Positions 42,703 to 51,349 of a DNA stretch of 64,000 nucleotides are shown here, piece by piece. Position 1 is the stretch's first letter. Every line of letters starts with the position of its first letter. The DNA lies in contig NZ_RXZH01000001.1 of the NCBI RefSeq assembly GCF_003970385.1, positions 1,245,300-1,309,299 of the forward strand, in the 5' to 3' direction. Origin of the DNA: Vibrio aquaticus. Its GTDB lineage: Bacteria > Pseudomonadota > Gammaproteobacteria > Enterobacterales > Vibrionaceae. The notes under the pieces were generated by a model. It had not been told where the DNA came from. It ran no database searches and saw only the letters and a list, made by a program, of their open reading frames with translations. Position numbers and translations under genes: made by a program.

Positions 42703-43374
42703 ATGAAATCTATAAAACTTGCCCTAATAGTCCTGACTGGTGTTGTATTGGTGGGGTGTGCGGGCGGCCCTGTGCAGCGCGCAACGAAGTTCACCACCTA
42801 TGAAGATTTTCAGCCAGGGCCAAAAGGTGGCGTAGATTTAGTTTGGGCACGTATTGGCCTAAGAGATCCAGCACGACTTAAAGATAAGTTAGACGAGTAC
42901 GACTCAGTGGTGATTGACCAAGTGTTTGTTCTTGCAGAAGAAGACACGCTTGATCAAGAAGAGATCCAAGAATTGACCGATTACATGGTCAGCCGACTAG
43001 AAGATAAAATCTCCCCTTATAAAACGATTGTTGATGAACCAACCGGCAGCAGTTTACGCCTTAGCATTGCGTTAAGTAACGTTGAAACGCCCAACCCAAT
43101 ATTGGCTGTTACCAGCAGCGTGCTTCCATTTGGTTTAGCGATGTCGACCATTTCAAAAGTGGCGACCGGTGAGCACACTAATGTGGGCAGTGCGAGTGTC
43201 GAGCTGTTGGTCAGCGATGCACAAGATGGAACGCCACTGTTTGCTGCTATCGACCGCGAAGCAGGCAATAAAGACTTCTCGACCATGATTGATGCTTTAG
43301 ATGACGCGAAAGATGCAATCAACTATTGGGTAGAGCGTTTAGGTGTTACTCTAGAAAACCCTGAACAATTGTAG
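42703..43374 (+). CDS. DUF3313 family lipoprotein
   Basis: This 223-residue protein starts with a lipoprotein signal MKSIKLALIVLTGVVLVGC, with lipidated Cys19 in LVGC. The mature region with DEYDSVVIDQVFVLAEED and VGSASVELLVSDAQDG fits the DUF3313 family of envelope lipoproteins of unknown function. The ATG at 42703 is preferred over an upstream in-frame start because it gives the lipoprotein signal. It ends 8 bases before the DUF3820 gene. Confidence 0.78.
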   Translation: MKSIKLALIVLTGVVLVGCAGGPVQRATKFTTYEDFQPGPKGGVDLVWARIGLRDPARLKDKLDEYDSVVIDQVFVLAEEDTLDQEEIQELTDYMVSRLEDKISPYKTIVDEPTGSSLRLSIALSNVETPNPILAVTSSVLPFGLAMSTISKVATGEHTNVGSASVELLVSDAQDGTPLFAAIDREAGNKDFSTMIDALDDAKDAINYWVERLGVTLENPEQL

Positions 43375-43382
43375 ACAGATCC

Positions 43383-43598
43383 ATGCTAGAAAAAGAGAAC
43401 CTGCTTAAGTTAGCAAGAGTACAAATGCCTTTTGGTAAATACGCTGGCCGTGTATTGATTGATCTTCCAGAAGAGTATTTGCTTTGGTTTGATAAGAAAG
43501 GGTTCCCGAGCGGTGAGCTAGGTGATTTATTGAAGCTTTGTCTAGCGTTGAAGATTGAAGGGCTAGATAGTGTGGTTAAGCCGTTAAAGCGTATGTAA
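43383..43598 (+). CDS. DUF3820 family protein
   Basis: This 71-residue protein contains VQMPFGKYAGRVLIDLPEEYLLWF, the DUF3820 signature. The family is short and of unknown function; it is sometimes fused to exonuclease-like domains. The last 45 bases of its region (43556-43600) recur exactly at 54461-54505, so its 3' end marks one edge of the accessory island. Confidence 0.88.
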   Translation: MLEKENLLKLARVQMPFGKYAGRVLIDLPEEYLLWFDKKGFPSGELGDLLKLCLALKIEGLDSVVKPLKRM

Positions 43599-43600
43599 CC
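43556..43600. repeat. Island-flanking direct repeat, left copy (DUF3820 gene 3' end)
   Basis: These 45 bases are identical to 54461-54505. The repeat covers the last 14 codons, the stop and two more bases of the DUF3820 gene. A weaker likeness continues through the terminator on both sides. Confidence 0.9.
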
Positions 43601-44084
43601 CGCTACAACGCCTCATAAGTACTTCACCATCTCCCTTGTTTTTTGAAAGAGTCAGCCAGTAAGGCTGACTCTTTTTTGCCCCTAAACCTGTTAGAACAAA
43701 TACTCTACACAATTCTGAGAGCGTGCGTTTTTCCTATCAAATCTAATCCAATGAAAGAGGGGCGGCCCCTGAAGGCTCCACACATCTTTTCATCGGAAAT
43801 CTGCCGCACTTACGCTTTGAGGCCTCCTACGGCTAAGGCCAGATCCTTCACGCTAATTGAGTAAGCTTCTCTTCATATCAACTCTTTACTGAGAAAAAAT
43901 AGGAAGTAACCGATGTGTTTGAATCGTGTTTGCTTGAGTAATTTATCATCCATTGATAGTCGGACACAAAAAGCAGTCATTACTATTAATAGAACTCAAA
44001 TTACCGACCATTATACGCACGCTCTATATCCAAACACATGCTAATCATATATCCTTGTTCTAATTACGTATTTCTGGGTGATCT
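43599..44084. other. 486-base gap at the left edge of the island
   Basis: This gap holds the DUF3820 terminator (43646-43677) and then GC-rich short inverted repeats (GGGGCGGCCCC near 43760; GGCCTCCTACGGCTAAGGCC near 43821). A 73-codon frame at 43643-43864 overlaps the terminator and is not supported. The promoter of the TPR-DUF2971 gene is presumably in the last 150 bases. Confidence 0.5.
43646..43677 (+). terminator. Terminator of the DUF3820 gene
   Basis: AAAGAGTCAGCC and GGCTGACTCTTT form a 12-bp stem with a 5-base loop followed by TTT. A decayed copy occurs at 54541-54572. Confidence 0.9.
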
Positions 44085-46310
44085 ATGGATTTTAAAGTAA
44101 AGCACGACTTCAAATATAGACGATTTTCTAGACTAGAATACTTGAACAAAGAGGAGTCTTGGAACGAAGATGAATTGAATCTTGGTCTCTATTACTTTTT
44201 GTTAGAAGCCAAAGGAGAACCAACTGATTCTGCTTTCAATCAGATATTAGCTGTTAAAGGCGATCATGCGTCAGCATTCAACTACCTAGGCGACACTGCT
44301 TTTGACCTATTTTATGAACGTGACGACCGTTATATCGCCATATATTACTATGAGCGTGCGCTAACATACTCTGAGCAGAACGTACATGCTCACTGGGGCC
44401 TGTTTCGTTCTACGCGTGACCCACGCCATTTATTCAAAGCAATTTCCATTGAACATGAATCAGGTAATTTTGATCTGATCAATAACAAGATGAATCGCTT
44501 TTACGCACCCAGTTTGATCAATTCAGAACTTACCGTTGATGAATGGAAGCTGCTTAAATCAATTTGTCTAGATGAAAGAGTTGAGAGTCAAATAGAGATA
44601 CTTTTGTGTTGTCACTTTCATCTTGAAGAGTACGAAGATGGGATCGCTCTAATCAACTCAGCAAAATATATTCCTAAACAAATCATCGAGCCTTATCTAC
44701 AACACGCTCATATTGATGAAGATACCTTTTGGAGTAAGATCAGTTATTACGAGCGATTGAAACTTATAGGTGATGCTGAATCAGCTTATGAACAAGTTAA
44801 GAAAGAAGTTGCTAAAGGCAACTCAAATCTAACGCAAGAAGCAATCATCAAATATGCTTTTGAAGCAAAGGCTTATGATGAAGTCATTGAGTTAGTTGAG
44901 CGTGCGTTTGAGAAAGAAAAATTTATCCATTCTTCACATGTCTTGAAGTTACAACACATTTTGTCATCCCAGTTCTTAGGCAAATCACTCGATGAACAGT
45001 ATGAAAAAGATGTCAACAGCGTAAACTACTTTGGAGACACGGATACTGGCAGCGATGGGAAAGTTCTAGCCCTTTATCTTGCATATCTTGTTCTAGTAAA
45101 CATCAATAAACTCAAGTCCATATTAGCAAAGCGTGACAATTTACATCAGTTAACGGACTACGCTTTGTACAAAGACATAAAGGCTAATCTGCGTCATGAA
45201 AGCCTCACCGGTCATCACTTGTATGACTCACTAGTGGATACTCTACAAGAGCTAAAAGAACAATGGCATAGCAAGCGAGTTGAAGACAGTTTAGCATCAG
45301 CAAAAGAACAAGAGCTTGATGATATTGAGATCGCTAGTTTATTGATGGACAAAGGTGAATATCACAAAGCATTGGGTGTCCTCTCTGATTTGGAGTCCTC
45401 AATGTCTGTTAATAATCTACTCGGTGTATGTTTCGAAAACCTCGATGATTTCGACTCCGCATTGGAGCACGCTAAGCTTGCACTTGATATCATGTTGTCT
45501 AGTGGCGAAAAAAATAGCACCATCATCAACAACTATCTATATTGTTTGCACCGCTCAAGCTCAACGATTGATAAAGAACTATATGAAAGTTATGTCGAAC
45601 TATTCAATCATAGTTTAACTGAGGGTTTTATTCACCATCGGTTCTTGCACGACAGTGGCAACTCTCTGTACAAATATTATCCTTTCAATAAGTTCACATT
45701 AGATGCTTTAGTGAATGGCTACTTCTATCTGGCATCAGCAGAGCAACTCAATGACCCTATTGAGCTGCCATATGACAATCTTACTAAAGATAAAGATTTT
45801 GTTGTTCTTAGACCTGACTTTCGATTGTGTTCATTTTCACATAATGAAAACTCAATGTTGATGTGGTCACACTATGCAGAAAACCATTCTGGTCTCATGA
45901 TTGAATACTGTTTTGAAGGCTCTTTACCAGATCAGGTTGGTATTGAAAAAATCCAATACCAACATCCCGAACAAAGATTCATTAAAAAGGACAAGTATCT
46001 TTTCAATCAATACATGCTAATTAAGAACAGCGACTGGTCATATGAAAAAGAAGTAAGGTTGTTTGCATACAAGAAAGATAAGGTCTACTACGAGAAAGCA
46101 ACTTATCCAAACCGAACTCATAACGCTACAGCATACATAAAAAGCATAACTGTCGGTTACAAGTTTCCTGAGAGCACCGTAAAACTAATACAAAGCATCG
46201 TGGCGACTCTCAATGAGAACCGGACAAAAAATCTATCCAACATAGTGCTTCGAAGAGCGAAGCTTTCAGATAACAATTTCTTTGATCTTGAATACGAAGA
46301 GATAGCATAG
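44085..46310 (+). CDS. TPR-like protein with C-terminal DUF2971 domain
   Basis: This 741-residue protein is mostly helical repeats (TPR-like, e.g. HASAFNYLGDTAFDLFYERDDRYIAIYYYERAL and LLGVCFENLDDFDSALEHAKLAL), up to about residue 530. The C-terminal domain has LYKYYPFNKFTLDALVNG, SAEQLNDPIEL, SFSHNENSMLMWSHYAENHSG and WSYEKEVRLF, the DUF2971 pattern. DUF2971 proteins are frequent in accessory and defence regions, with unknown activity. It is AT-rich relative to neighbours and stands alone in its direction. Confidence 0.78.
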   Translation: MDFKVKHDFKYRRFSRLEYLNKEESWNEDELNLGLYYFLLEAKGEPTDSAFNQILAVKGDHASAFNYLGDTAFDLFYERDDRYIAIYYYERALTYSEQNVHAHWGLFRSTRDPRHLFKAISIEHESGNFDLINNKMNRFYAPSLINSELTVDEWKLLKSICLDERVESQIEILLCCHFHLEEYEDGIALINSAKYIPKQIIEPYLQHAHIDEDTFWSKISYYERLKLIGDAESAYEQVKKEVAKGNSNLTQEAIIKYAFEAKAYDEVIELVERAFEKEKFIHSSHVLKLQHILSSQFLGKSLDEQYEKDVNSVNYFGDTDTGSDGKVLALYLAYLVLVNINKLKSILAKRDNLHQLTDYALYKDIKANLRHESLTGHHLYDSLVDTLQELKEQWHSKRVEDSLASAKEQELDDIEIASLLMDKGEYHKALGVLSDLESSMSVNNLLGVCFENLDDFDSALEHAKLALDIMLSSGEKNSTIINNYLYCLHRSSSTIDKELYESYVELFNHSLTEGFIHHRFLHDSGNSLYKYYPFNKFTLDALVNGYFYLASAEQLNDPIELPYDNLTKDKDFVVLRPDFRLCSFSHNENSMLMWSHYAENHSGLMIEYCFEGSLPDQVGIEKIQYQHPEQRFIKKDKYLFNQYMLIKNSDWSYEKEVRLFAYKKDKVYYEKATYPNRTHNATAYIKSITVGYKFPESTVKLIQSIVATLNENRTKNLSNIVLRRAKLSDNNFFDLEYEEIA

Positions 46311-46615
46311 GTATCATAAACTGAATTAGTCATGACTCAATCTGTCAGTTCGCAAACCATGATTTAATCAGATCTGACAGATTCCATTATCCCGTTTCTG
46401 CCCCATTTCTTGTTAGTGCATTTGCTCATTAATACCTTGTTAACCTGCCTTTCCCCACTAAAACTTATTCAATTGAGTTGATAAATCAGCATCCCGTGAT
46501 TGTCGGCTTTTAAAAGGCGCTATCAGTGAGCAAAGGGCTACATCATGAGGTTTTCACTTATAAGCTAATGGCGCAGCTGTGGCAGTGTTGGGAGTATGTT
46601 TCAGACAGTACTCAA
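46311..46615. other. 305-base convergent intergenic region with inverted repeat
   Basis: AATCTGTCAG (46339-46348) and CTGACAGATT (46374-46383) form a perfect 10-bp inverted repeat with a 25-base spacer, after the DUF2971 gene. It lacks a T-tract. The rest shows nothing recognisable. Confidence 0.45.
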
Positions 46616-47539
46616 TTACATTTCAGTTTTTATAACATAGTCATGCATCATTCGTTCTACGCTATTAACGTGCCGCAACATGTCAGCGTTTTTTAAGTAG
46701 AATTTGAACCTGTTCGCTTCCGTAGGAACACTGCAAGGAGTCGTCCCTGAGTCAACTGCCCACCTTTCCAGTAATGACCAAGCAAATACTGCTTTTTCAA
46801 CCACTACTAAGTCTTCATTGTTACCCATTCCAAATTCGATACGAATAGCTTCTTTTCCTTTAGCATCTAGATTGGGGTGCAGGCTCAATTGGATCGGGAT
46901 CAGTGTATTCCACTCACTATCATCATTAACTGATGATAGTGACTCTTCATTAGTAGGGGTTATGTTTTCAAAGCGGGAAAAATGGAAACTTTTGAATATT
47001 GAAAGATGAGTATCTTCTTTAATATCTTTTGCTCGAAAAACCCAGTTTAAACCATCAAAGAAAACTGTAGAGGGCTCCAATGTTCGGATGTTACGATTAT
47101 GACTATTAGCAGATACGTATTCCCCTACAACACGTTTTCTGTCTGTAATAGCTCTAGTAATTACAGCTACTGCATTTGGGTCTAAATCGGTCTTCAAATC
47201 ACAAGCTCGTTTATAATATGGGGATTCGTGATTATGTAGCTTATGGCGACAGAAACCTTCAAAATGCATTTCGAGGGCCTTACGGGCATCTATAGCAACT
47301 AAAGGGGCATAAGTATCGAGTTTGATCTGATGAGACTTCGGGTGAATGTTATTTTGTTGAGTAAGTAGCTTATACTCATTAAGGTCTTTTGTTGCTAAAG
47401 GCTCAGATACACCAAATTCATCTACTATTTCTGTTCTATAAATCTTCCCACTAAATCTAACCTTAAAGTCGATAAACGCGAGTCGAACCGCTTTCGATTG
47501 GTTACCGATTTCTTCTATTAAGTCATTTATAGTGTACAT
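46616..47539 (-). CDS. WYL-domain regulator, CapW/BrxR-like
   Basis: This 307-residue protein has an N-terminal winged helix with GKIYRTEIVDEFGVSEPLATKDL (about residues 30-52), a WYL-like central domain (KRVVGEYVSANSHNRNIRTLEPSTVFFDGLNWVFRA) and a C-terminal WCX-type extension. The length and three-part order match the CapW and BrxR regulators of CBASS and BREX defence loci, which repress their neighbours. Here the nearby candidates are the 56-residue gene and the operon from 48166. The match is by architecture. Confidence 0.68.
   Translation of the reverse strand: MYTINDLIEEIGNQSKAVRLAFIDFKVRFSGKIYRTEIVDEFGVSEPLATKDLNEYKLLTQQNNIHPKSHQIKLDTYAPLVAIDARKALEMHFEGFCRHKLHNHESPYYKRACDLKTDLDPNAVAVITRAITDRKRVVGEYVSANSHNRNIRTLEPSTVFFDGLNWVFRAKDIKEDTHLSIFKSFHFSRFENITPTNEESLSSVNDDSEWNTLIPIQLSLHPNLDAKGKEAIRIEFGMGNNEDLVVVEKAVFAWSLLERWAVDSGTTPCSVPTEANRFKFYLKNADMLRHVNSVERMMHDYVIKTEM
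46623..46644. repeat. 22-bp near-repeat at the 3' end of the WYL gene
   Basis: This stretch (TCAGTTTTTAT...) matches 47695-47716 at 20 of 22 positions in the same orientation. Here it lies within the last codons of the WYL gene. Confidence 0.5.
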
Positions 47540-47694
47540 CTGTATGTCTCTTTCAGTTTCTTGCTAACTAAATTTAACCACAGTATAGCAAGAAAAAGAA
47601 GCTTAACACCGACCTTGGTTAGTAATAATTAATTATTTAGAGTTAAAAAATTAATTGTCATGGATTAACTTTTTAACTTTTGATTGATCTCTGC

Positions 47695-47716
47695 TCAGTT
47701 TTTATGACATAGTAAT
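47695..47716. repeat. 22-bp near-repeat upstream of the WYL gene
   Basis: This copy lies between the WYL gene and the 56-residue gene, 1,072 bases from its partner. It may be an operator for the WYL protein or a recombination scar. Confidence 0.45.
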
Positions 47717-47780
47717 AAGCGTGGTCAATGCTAGATAGCCTTGCCCTAAGATACTTTAATTGAATTTGCAGGAGAACCGT

Positions 47781-47951
47781 ATGGCAACTAACGGAAAAAC
47801 AGGCGATAACCGTCGACATGGTATGGTTCGCGAACGTTCACAGACTCAAACACCCTCGGGTCACTGGGTCAAGCGTGATGCGAATACAGGACGTTTTATG
47901 GATGTGAAGCTAGATGGCACACCCTTCAAAGGCGTCCGAAAAGAAAAATAA
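47781..47951 (+). CDS. Small conserved protein, 56 residues
   Basis: This highly polar, basic 56-residue protein reads MATNGKTGDNRRHGMVRERS at the start and ends DGTPFKGVRKEK. I recall near-identical short proteins in accessory regions of many gammaproteobacteria, of unknown function; this is from memory. The ATG at 47781 has AGGAGAA before it. It is followed directly by a terminator, so it is monocistronic. Confidence 0.75.
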   Translation: MATNGKTGDNRRHGMVRERSQTQTPSGHWVKRDANTGRFMDVKLDGTPFKGVRKEK

Positions 47952-47988
47952 AAAGGCACTTTCAGTAAGTTACTAAAAGTGCCTTTTT
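47951..47988 (+). terminator. Terminator of the 56-residue gene
   Basis: AAAAGGCACTTT and AAAAGTGCCTTTTT form a stem of about 10 bp around a 12-base loop, with a T-tract. The first base is the last base of the stop codon. Confidence 0.88.
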
Positions 47989-48165
47989 ACTAGCGAAGTG
48001 AAATGTAGTCGTCATTGGCGTGATCGATTACAAGACCCAACACTAAGAGGTCTCAGGTCTCTATAGAAACCCAATCGCTCGGTGAGAATTGCGATATTAC
48101 CTTTCTATAGCATTCACTTCAATCGTTGAGTTCCCTCTTTGTTAAGAAGTATGGAGGAATCTCTC

Positions 48166-48267
48166 ATGAGTATTCGACCAAAACTCGTTGATGTTTGCGC
48201 GTATGTGCGTCGCCGTTTCGGCCGACTCGAATACGTTTGTAAGCATAAAAGCTCATACCCACGATAA
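48166..48267 (+). CDS. Short basic peptide, 33 residues
   Basis: This reading frame encodes 33 residues, MSIRPKLVDVCAYVRRRF then GRLEYVCKHKSSYPR. GGAGG lies 8-12 bases before the ATG, a strong ribosome-binding site. Two Cys and many Arg/Lys suggest nucleic-acid or metal binding (inference). It precedes the four-gene membrane operon by 55 bases, which include a hairpin AGGCGGGC/GCTCGCCT (48285-48303). It could be a leader peptide or a component. Confidence 0.5.
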   Translation: MSIRPKLVDVCAYVRRRFGRLEYVCKHKSSYPR

Positions 48268-48322
48268 GTGACATCAATTTAGCTAGGCGGGCTTCGCTCG
48301 CCTTATCGAAAGGTACAAACCT

Positions 48323-49090
48323 ATGTTAGATCTACTGACAGATCCAATCGTGCTCGCGGTTTTTATTGGCCCTATCGCTGGCATTACTTGGACAAAAATA
48401 CTTAATGCAGACTCTCGCAATAGCGAGGGGCTATCAAAGGGCCATGTTAGCGTCTCGAATAGCGGCACAATCACCGCGAGCGATGACAGTAATATCCAGA
48501 TTGGTCATGGTAACAACGTTACCAATCACAACCATAACTACAACGGCGGCCAGCCAACGAAATCGCAAGCCGAAGGTGAGATATTCCTCTTTGGAGTGTT
48601 GGGTGTTATCGCCGCTATTCTCTATATTCGCCATAGAGAATGGGCCCTCGGGTTTAGTCTATTGTTCCTTCTTTTTAATGCCGCTTTTACTCTCGGCTAT
48701 TTTGAATCTAAGAATACAAAAGTTATTAAAACCCTAGCCTATGGTGTTCTGTTCTACATTCTTTATTCCATCTATCGATCCCCTATAGACCCTTATTACG
48801 TTAGCGTCGTCCAATCGTTGAAAGGTCAAGGGCTAAAAGCCTATGTTGAGGCCATTCGTTTGGATCACCTTCCTTTCCACATCATTGTTACCGCAATAAG
48901 CCAAGCTGGGGCTCTATTTCTCACCGTGTTTGCGTCTCATGCGATACGAACAACGCCGCCTGAGCATAGGTTCACAAATAACCTACAAAAGATCGGTGTG
49001 ATGGTCATTGCATTAGTAATGCCATTGTATCTACTTAATTTTGAGGTGGTTAACGCTCAGATCATCACCTTTATCGGAGAAGCAATATGA
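48323..49090 (+). CDS. Multi-pass membrane protein with Asn/His-rich linker
   Basis: This 255-residue protein has a first hydrophobic segment (residues 5-24), a polar Asn/Ser/His-rich linker (residues 40-76, with NVTNHNHNYNGG) and about five further membrane segments (about 85-100, 106-125, 132-148, 185-205, 225-247). I do not recognise a family. Its last 4 bases overlap the start of the lipoprotein gene. It is the first large gene of a tightly coupled four-gene operon. Confidence 0.72.
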   Translation: MLDLLTDPIVLAVFIGPIAGITWTKILNADSRNSEGLSKGHVSVSNSGTITASDDSNIQIGHGNNVTNHNHNYNGGQPTKSQAEGEIFLFGVLGVIAAILYIRHREWALGFSLLFLLFNAAFTLGYFESKNTKVIKTLAYGVLFYILYSIYRSPIDPYYVSVVQSLKGQGLKAYVEAIRLDHLPFHIIVTAISQAGALFLTVFASHAIRTTPPEHRFTNNLQKIGVMVIALVMPLYLLNFEVVNAQIITFIGEAI

Positions 49091-49752
49091 AGTCATTATG
49101 GATAATCATGCTTTCTTTGCTCCTTTCGGCTTGCTCGGCCTCGGTCCCCAAAGAAGTCGTTGAGCTGTCCTACAAAATGGATAAGGACATGACACATGTG
49201 GAACAAGCCTATATGGACTTGGTACGTAAACACATTGCTGTCCTTAAAAAGCAGCGAGAAGAGTACTTGTACAACGAGTGGGTACCTGCGTTGCTGGAAG
49301 ACTGGATAGTCGAAGGAATGCTGATTGAGATGGCGCAAGGGAAAGTGCTTTATGACAACCAAGTGGAAGACTTCGTCGCCGTGGATAAGCCCAATAGGCT
49401 CGCTCAACTCAATGGTGTTAAGGAATGGGCGCTTGTTGCGACTGAAGAAATTGAGGCGAAGCGCCGTGAGCTCGTCGTGCCTTTGGAAAAAGCTGAGTCT
49501 GTGATGTTAGCTGATATCCGTCAGAGTTTCGCATTAATGAAGCAAGGGAATCAGACCATTACCGCTCATCTTAATAGCATTAGAGAAGTGCAAGATGTGC
49601 AGAATGAGCTACTTGAAAGTGTCGATTTAGAGCAATTAAGAAACAATATCAACCAACAACTTAGTGAGTTATCGGATCAAGCTGATAAAGGCTTAGATAA
49701 GGTTCGTGAACTCGATGAGAAAGCACAACCTTACCTGGAGAAAATCAAATGA
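49087..49752 (+). CDS. Lipoprotein with coiled-coil region
   Basis: This 221-residue protein has a lipoprotein signal (MKSLWIIMLSLLLSACSAS, lipidated Cys16 in LSAC). The rest is helical, with heptad-like stretches near residues 110-215 (IEAKRRELVVPLEKAESV, LRNNINQQLSELSDQADKGLD). It probably sits in the periplasm attached to a membrane. It overlaps both neighbours by 4 bases. No family is recognised. Confidence 0.72.
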   Translation: MKSLWIIMLSLLLSACSASVPKEVVELSYKMDKDMTHVEQAYMDLVRKHIAVLKKQREEYLYNEWVPALLEDWIVEGMLIEMAQGKVLYDNQVEDFVAVDKPNRLAQLNGVKEWALVATEEIEAKRRELVVPLEKAESVMLADIRQSFALMKQGNQTITAHLNSIREVQDVQNELLESVDLEQLRNNINQQLSELSDQADKGLDKVRELDEKAQPYLEKIK

Positions 49753-50018
49753 GTATGAGAAACCGAATTAAGAAGTCTGTTGCAACCGCAAACCGTCAAT
49801 TGGCAGAACGAGAGCTTCAACTACTGTTGGACACTCGTTTTGATTTGGAGGCGTTAAGTCCTGCGATTAAAGGTCATGCCCAATATCAAGCCTTGATGGA
49901 TGTGATACAGGCGGCATCCGAACGCAATTTGAGTGTGGCTGAGTTTGAAAGCAATGTTCGCCAATTGGGTGAAGAGGCTTGGGATCTCACACAAGATATT
50001 ATCAACGCGGTTCGCTAG
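49749..50018 (+). CDS. Small helical protein, 89 residues
   Basis: This 89-residue protein lacks a signal peptide and is predicted all-helical (RNRIKKSVATANRQLAERELQ, then AQYQALMDVIQAASERN). It is therefore cytoplasmic, unlike its two upstream partners. Its start overlaps the lipoprotein stop by 4 bases, and 8 bases separate it from the DUF6765 gene. No family is recognised. Confidence 0.68.
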   Translation: MSMRNRIKKSVATANRQLAERELQLLLDTRFDLEALSPAIKGHAQYQALMDVIQAASERNLSVAEFESNVRQLGEEAWDLTQDIINAVR

Positions 50019-50026
50019 GAGGACTT

Positions 50027-51091
50027 ATGCAAATCGATATGCATTATTACGGAACTTACTGCCTAGCACGTGCTGCTGGGCTTACCCGAGAAGCTTCTCG
50101 CATTATAGCAACCTCTGCACAGTTTGTAGATGACAACGCACAGCGAAACGGCATTAGTCTAGAGGATGCTTCAAGCTGTCAAGTGGAGGCCACTGCGCAT
50201 CATACCACTTCTTTTGAAAACCTAGACCCTATAGATCAGCGTAATGTTTGGGTTCCTTTTCACTTTCTTCCTGGCAATGAAGGTAATTCATTTACTGAGA
50301 AGTTGATTTGTCGAAAAGACAGTGACATTGCACAACAGATGTGTACCAACCACATAGCACAATCTACGAAGCCCTATTTCTTAGAGTTGCTAGGGGTTAT
50401 GGCGCATGTCTACGCTGATACCTTTGCTCACTATGGGTTTTCTGGCGTGAGCTCTCGACGAAACAGTGTAAAGCAGTTTTCCTTTGAGTTTAAAGACTTA
50501 GATGGGGAAATTAAAGATTACATTGTGACTAAAAAGAACAGTGTTTGGGACAGGTTTAACCCCATCATTCGCAATATTAAATCGAGTGTTGCTGAAAGTG
50601 TCTCCAATGCACTCGGTCATGGGAGTGTTGTTACGTTTCCAGATAGGCCTTATCTCCACTGGAGTTTTGAGTATGAATTGTCAGGTCATTCAGGGTGGCG
50701 AGATAATGTCGCGACTTTTACTGAGTACTGCCAAAAGATTCATAATATCTTTACCCAAATTGCTAACGATAATCCTGATTGGAAAGACGAGTCTCAACAG
50801 CAGACTTGGGAGCATTTAGCATCTAAAGTTGTCACTGTTTTACAGTATCAGGCTAAAGGTGATGAGCGGATTGCGAAGTGGAAACACGAAGCTCAGTACG
50901 GTGAATTGTTCAATATCGCGGAAGATATTCCAGAGTACAGAGATTGGAATGATGGGTTTGAAGCTCTTCGCCATGGAAGTAGCGCTGAGGCGATGGAGCA
51001 TCCTATTTATCGTTTTTATCAGGCGGCGTCATATCACCGTTGGTATGTTCTGCGAGAGCTTTTACCGCAACATGGATTGATGGTGAGTTAG
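50027..51091 (+). CDS. DUF6765 family protein with phospholipase/nuclease-like metal motif
   Basis: This 354-residue protein opens MQIDMHYYGTYCLARAAGL and has AQFVDDN, VEATAHHTT, and GVMAHVYADTFAHYGFSG with the H-x3-D-x3-H pattern (HVYADTFAH). That pattern and spaced His residues recall zinc-dependent phospholipase C/S1-P1 nucleases and DUF6765 proteins. A hydrolase role is inferred, not shown. The ATG at 50027 is used because GGAGG precedes it. It is the last gene of the operon, followed by a hairpin. Confidence 0.72.
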   Translation: MQIDMHYYGTYCLARAAGLTREASRIIATSAQFVDDNAQRNGISLEDASSCQVEATAHHTTSFENLDPIDQRNVWVPFHFLPGNEGNSFTEKLICRKDSDIAQQMCTNHIAQSTKPYFLELLGVMAHVYADTFAHYGFSGVSSRRNSVKQFSFEFKDLDGEIKDYIVTKKNSVWDRFNPIIRNIKSSVAESVSNALGHGSVVTFPDRPYLHWSFEYELSGHSGWRDNVATFTEYCQKIHNIFTQIANDNPDWKDESQQQTWEHLASKVVTVLQYQAKGDERIAKWKHEAQYGELFNIAEDIPEYRDWNDGFEALRHGSSAEAMEHPIYRFYQAASYHRWYVLRELLPQHGLMVS

Positions 51092-51097
51092 GGTATA

Positions 51098-51119
51098 TTG
51101 GCCCGCTTGGGCGGGCCAA
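51098..51119. terminator. Hairpin after the DUF6765 gene
   Basis: TTGGCCCGC and GCGGGCCAA form a perfect 9-bp stem with a 4-base loop, 7 bases past the stop. There is no T-tract, so termination is uncertain. The rest of the 258-base gap to the next gene shows nothing recognisable. Confidence 0.6.
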
Positions 51120-51349
51120 CAATACAGTTCATTGAAGGGTAGCTTTAGGTATCCGTAGGAGATGTTCATAGCGTAATAGCCTGATTTAGTTAACTCGAAT
51201 TACGCAGCAGAGTTTGGAAATGGATTTGTATCTAATCGCTAGTTCAGATGATTTGTTAGTTTTGAGGTACAAATAATTCGAGCGCAATAAGCAAGATCAG
51301 GTCCCAAATTGAGCAGATGATGGTGATATTAAACCATGCCGGAGAAAAA

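Noticed and set aside
43643..43864. 73-codon plus-strand frame after the DUF3820 gene
   Set aside because: It begins inside the terminator and lacks a ribosome-binding site and protein-like composition.
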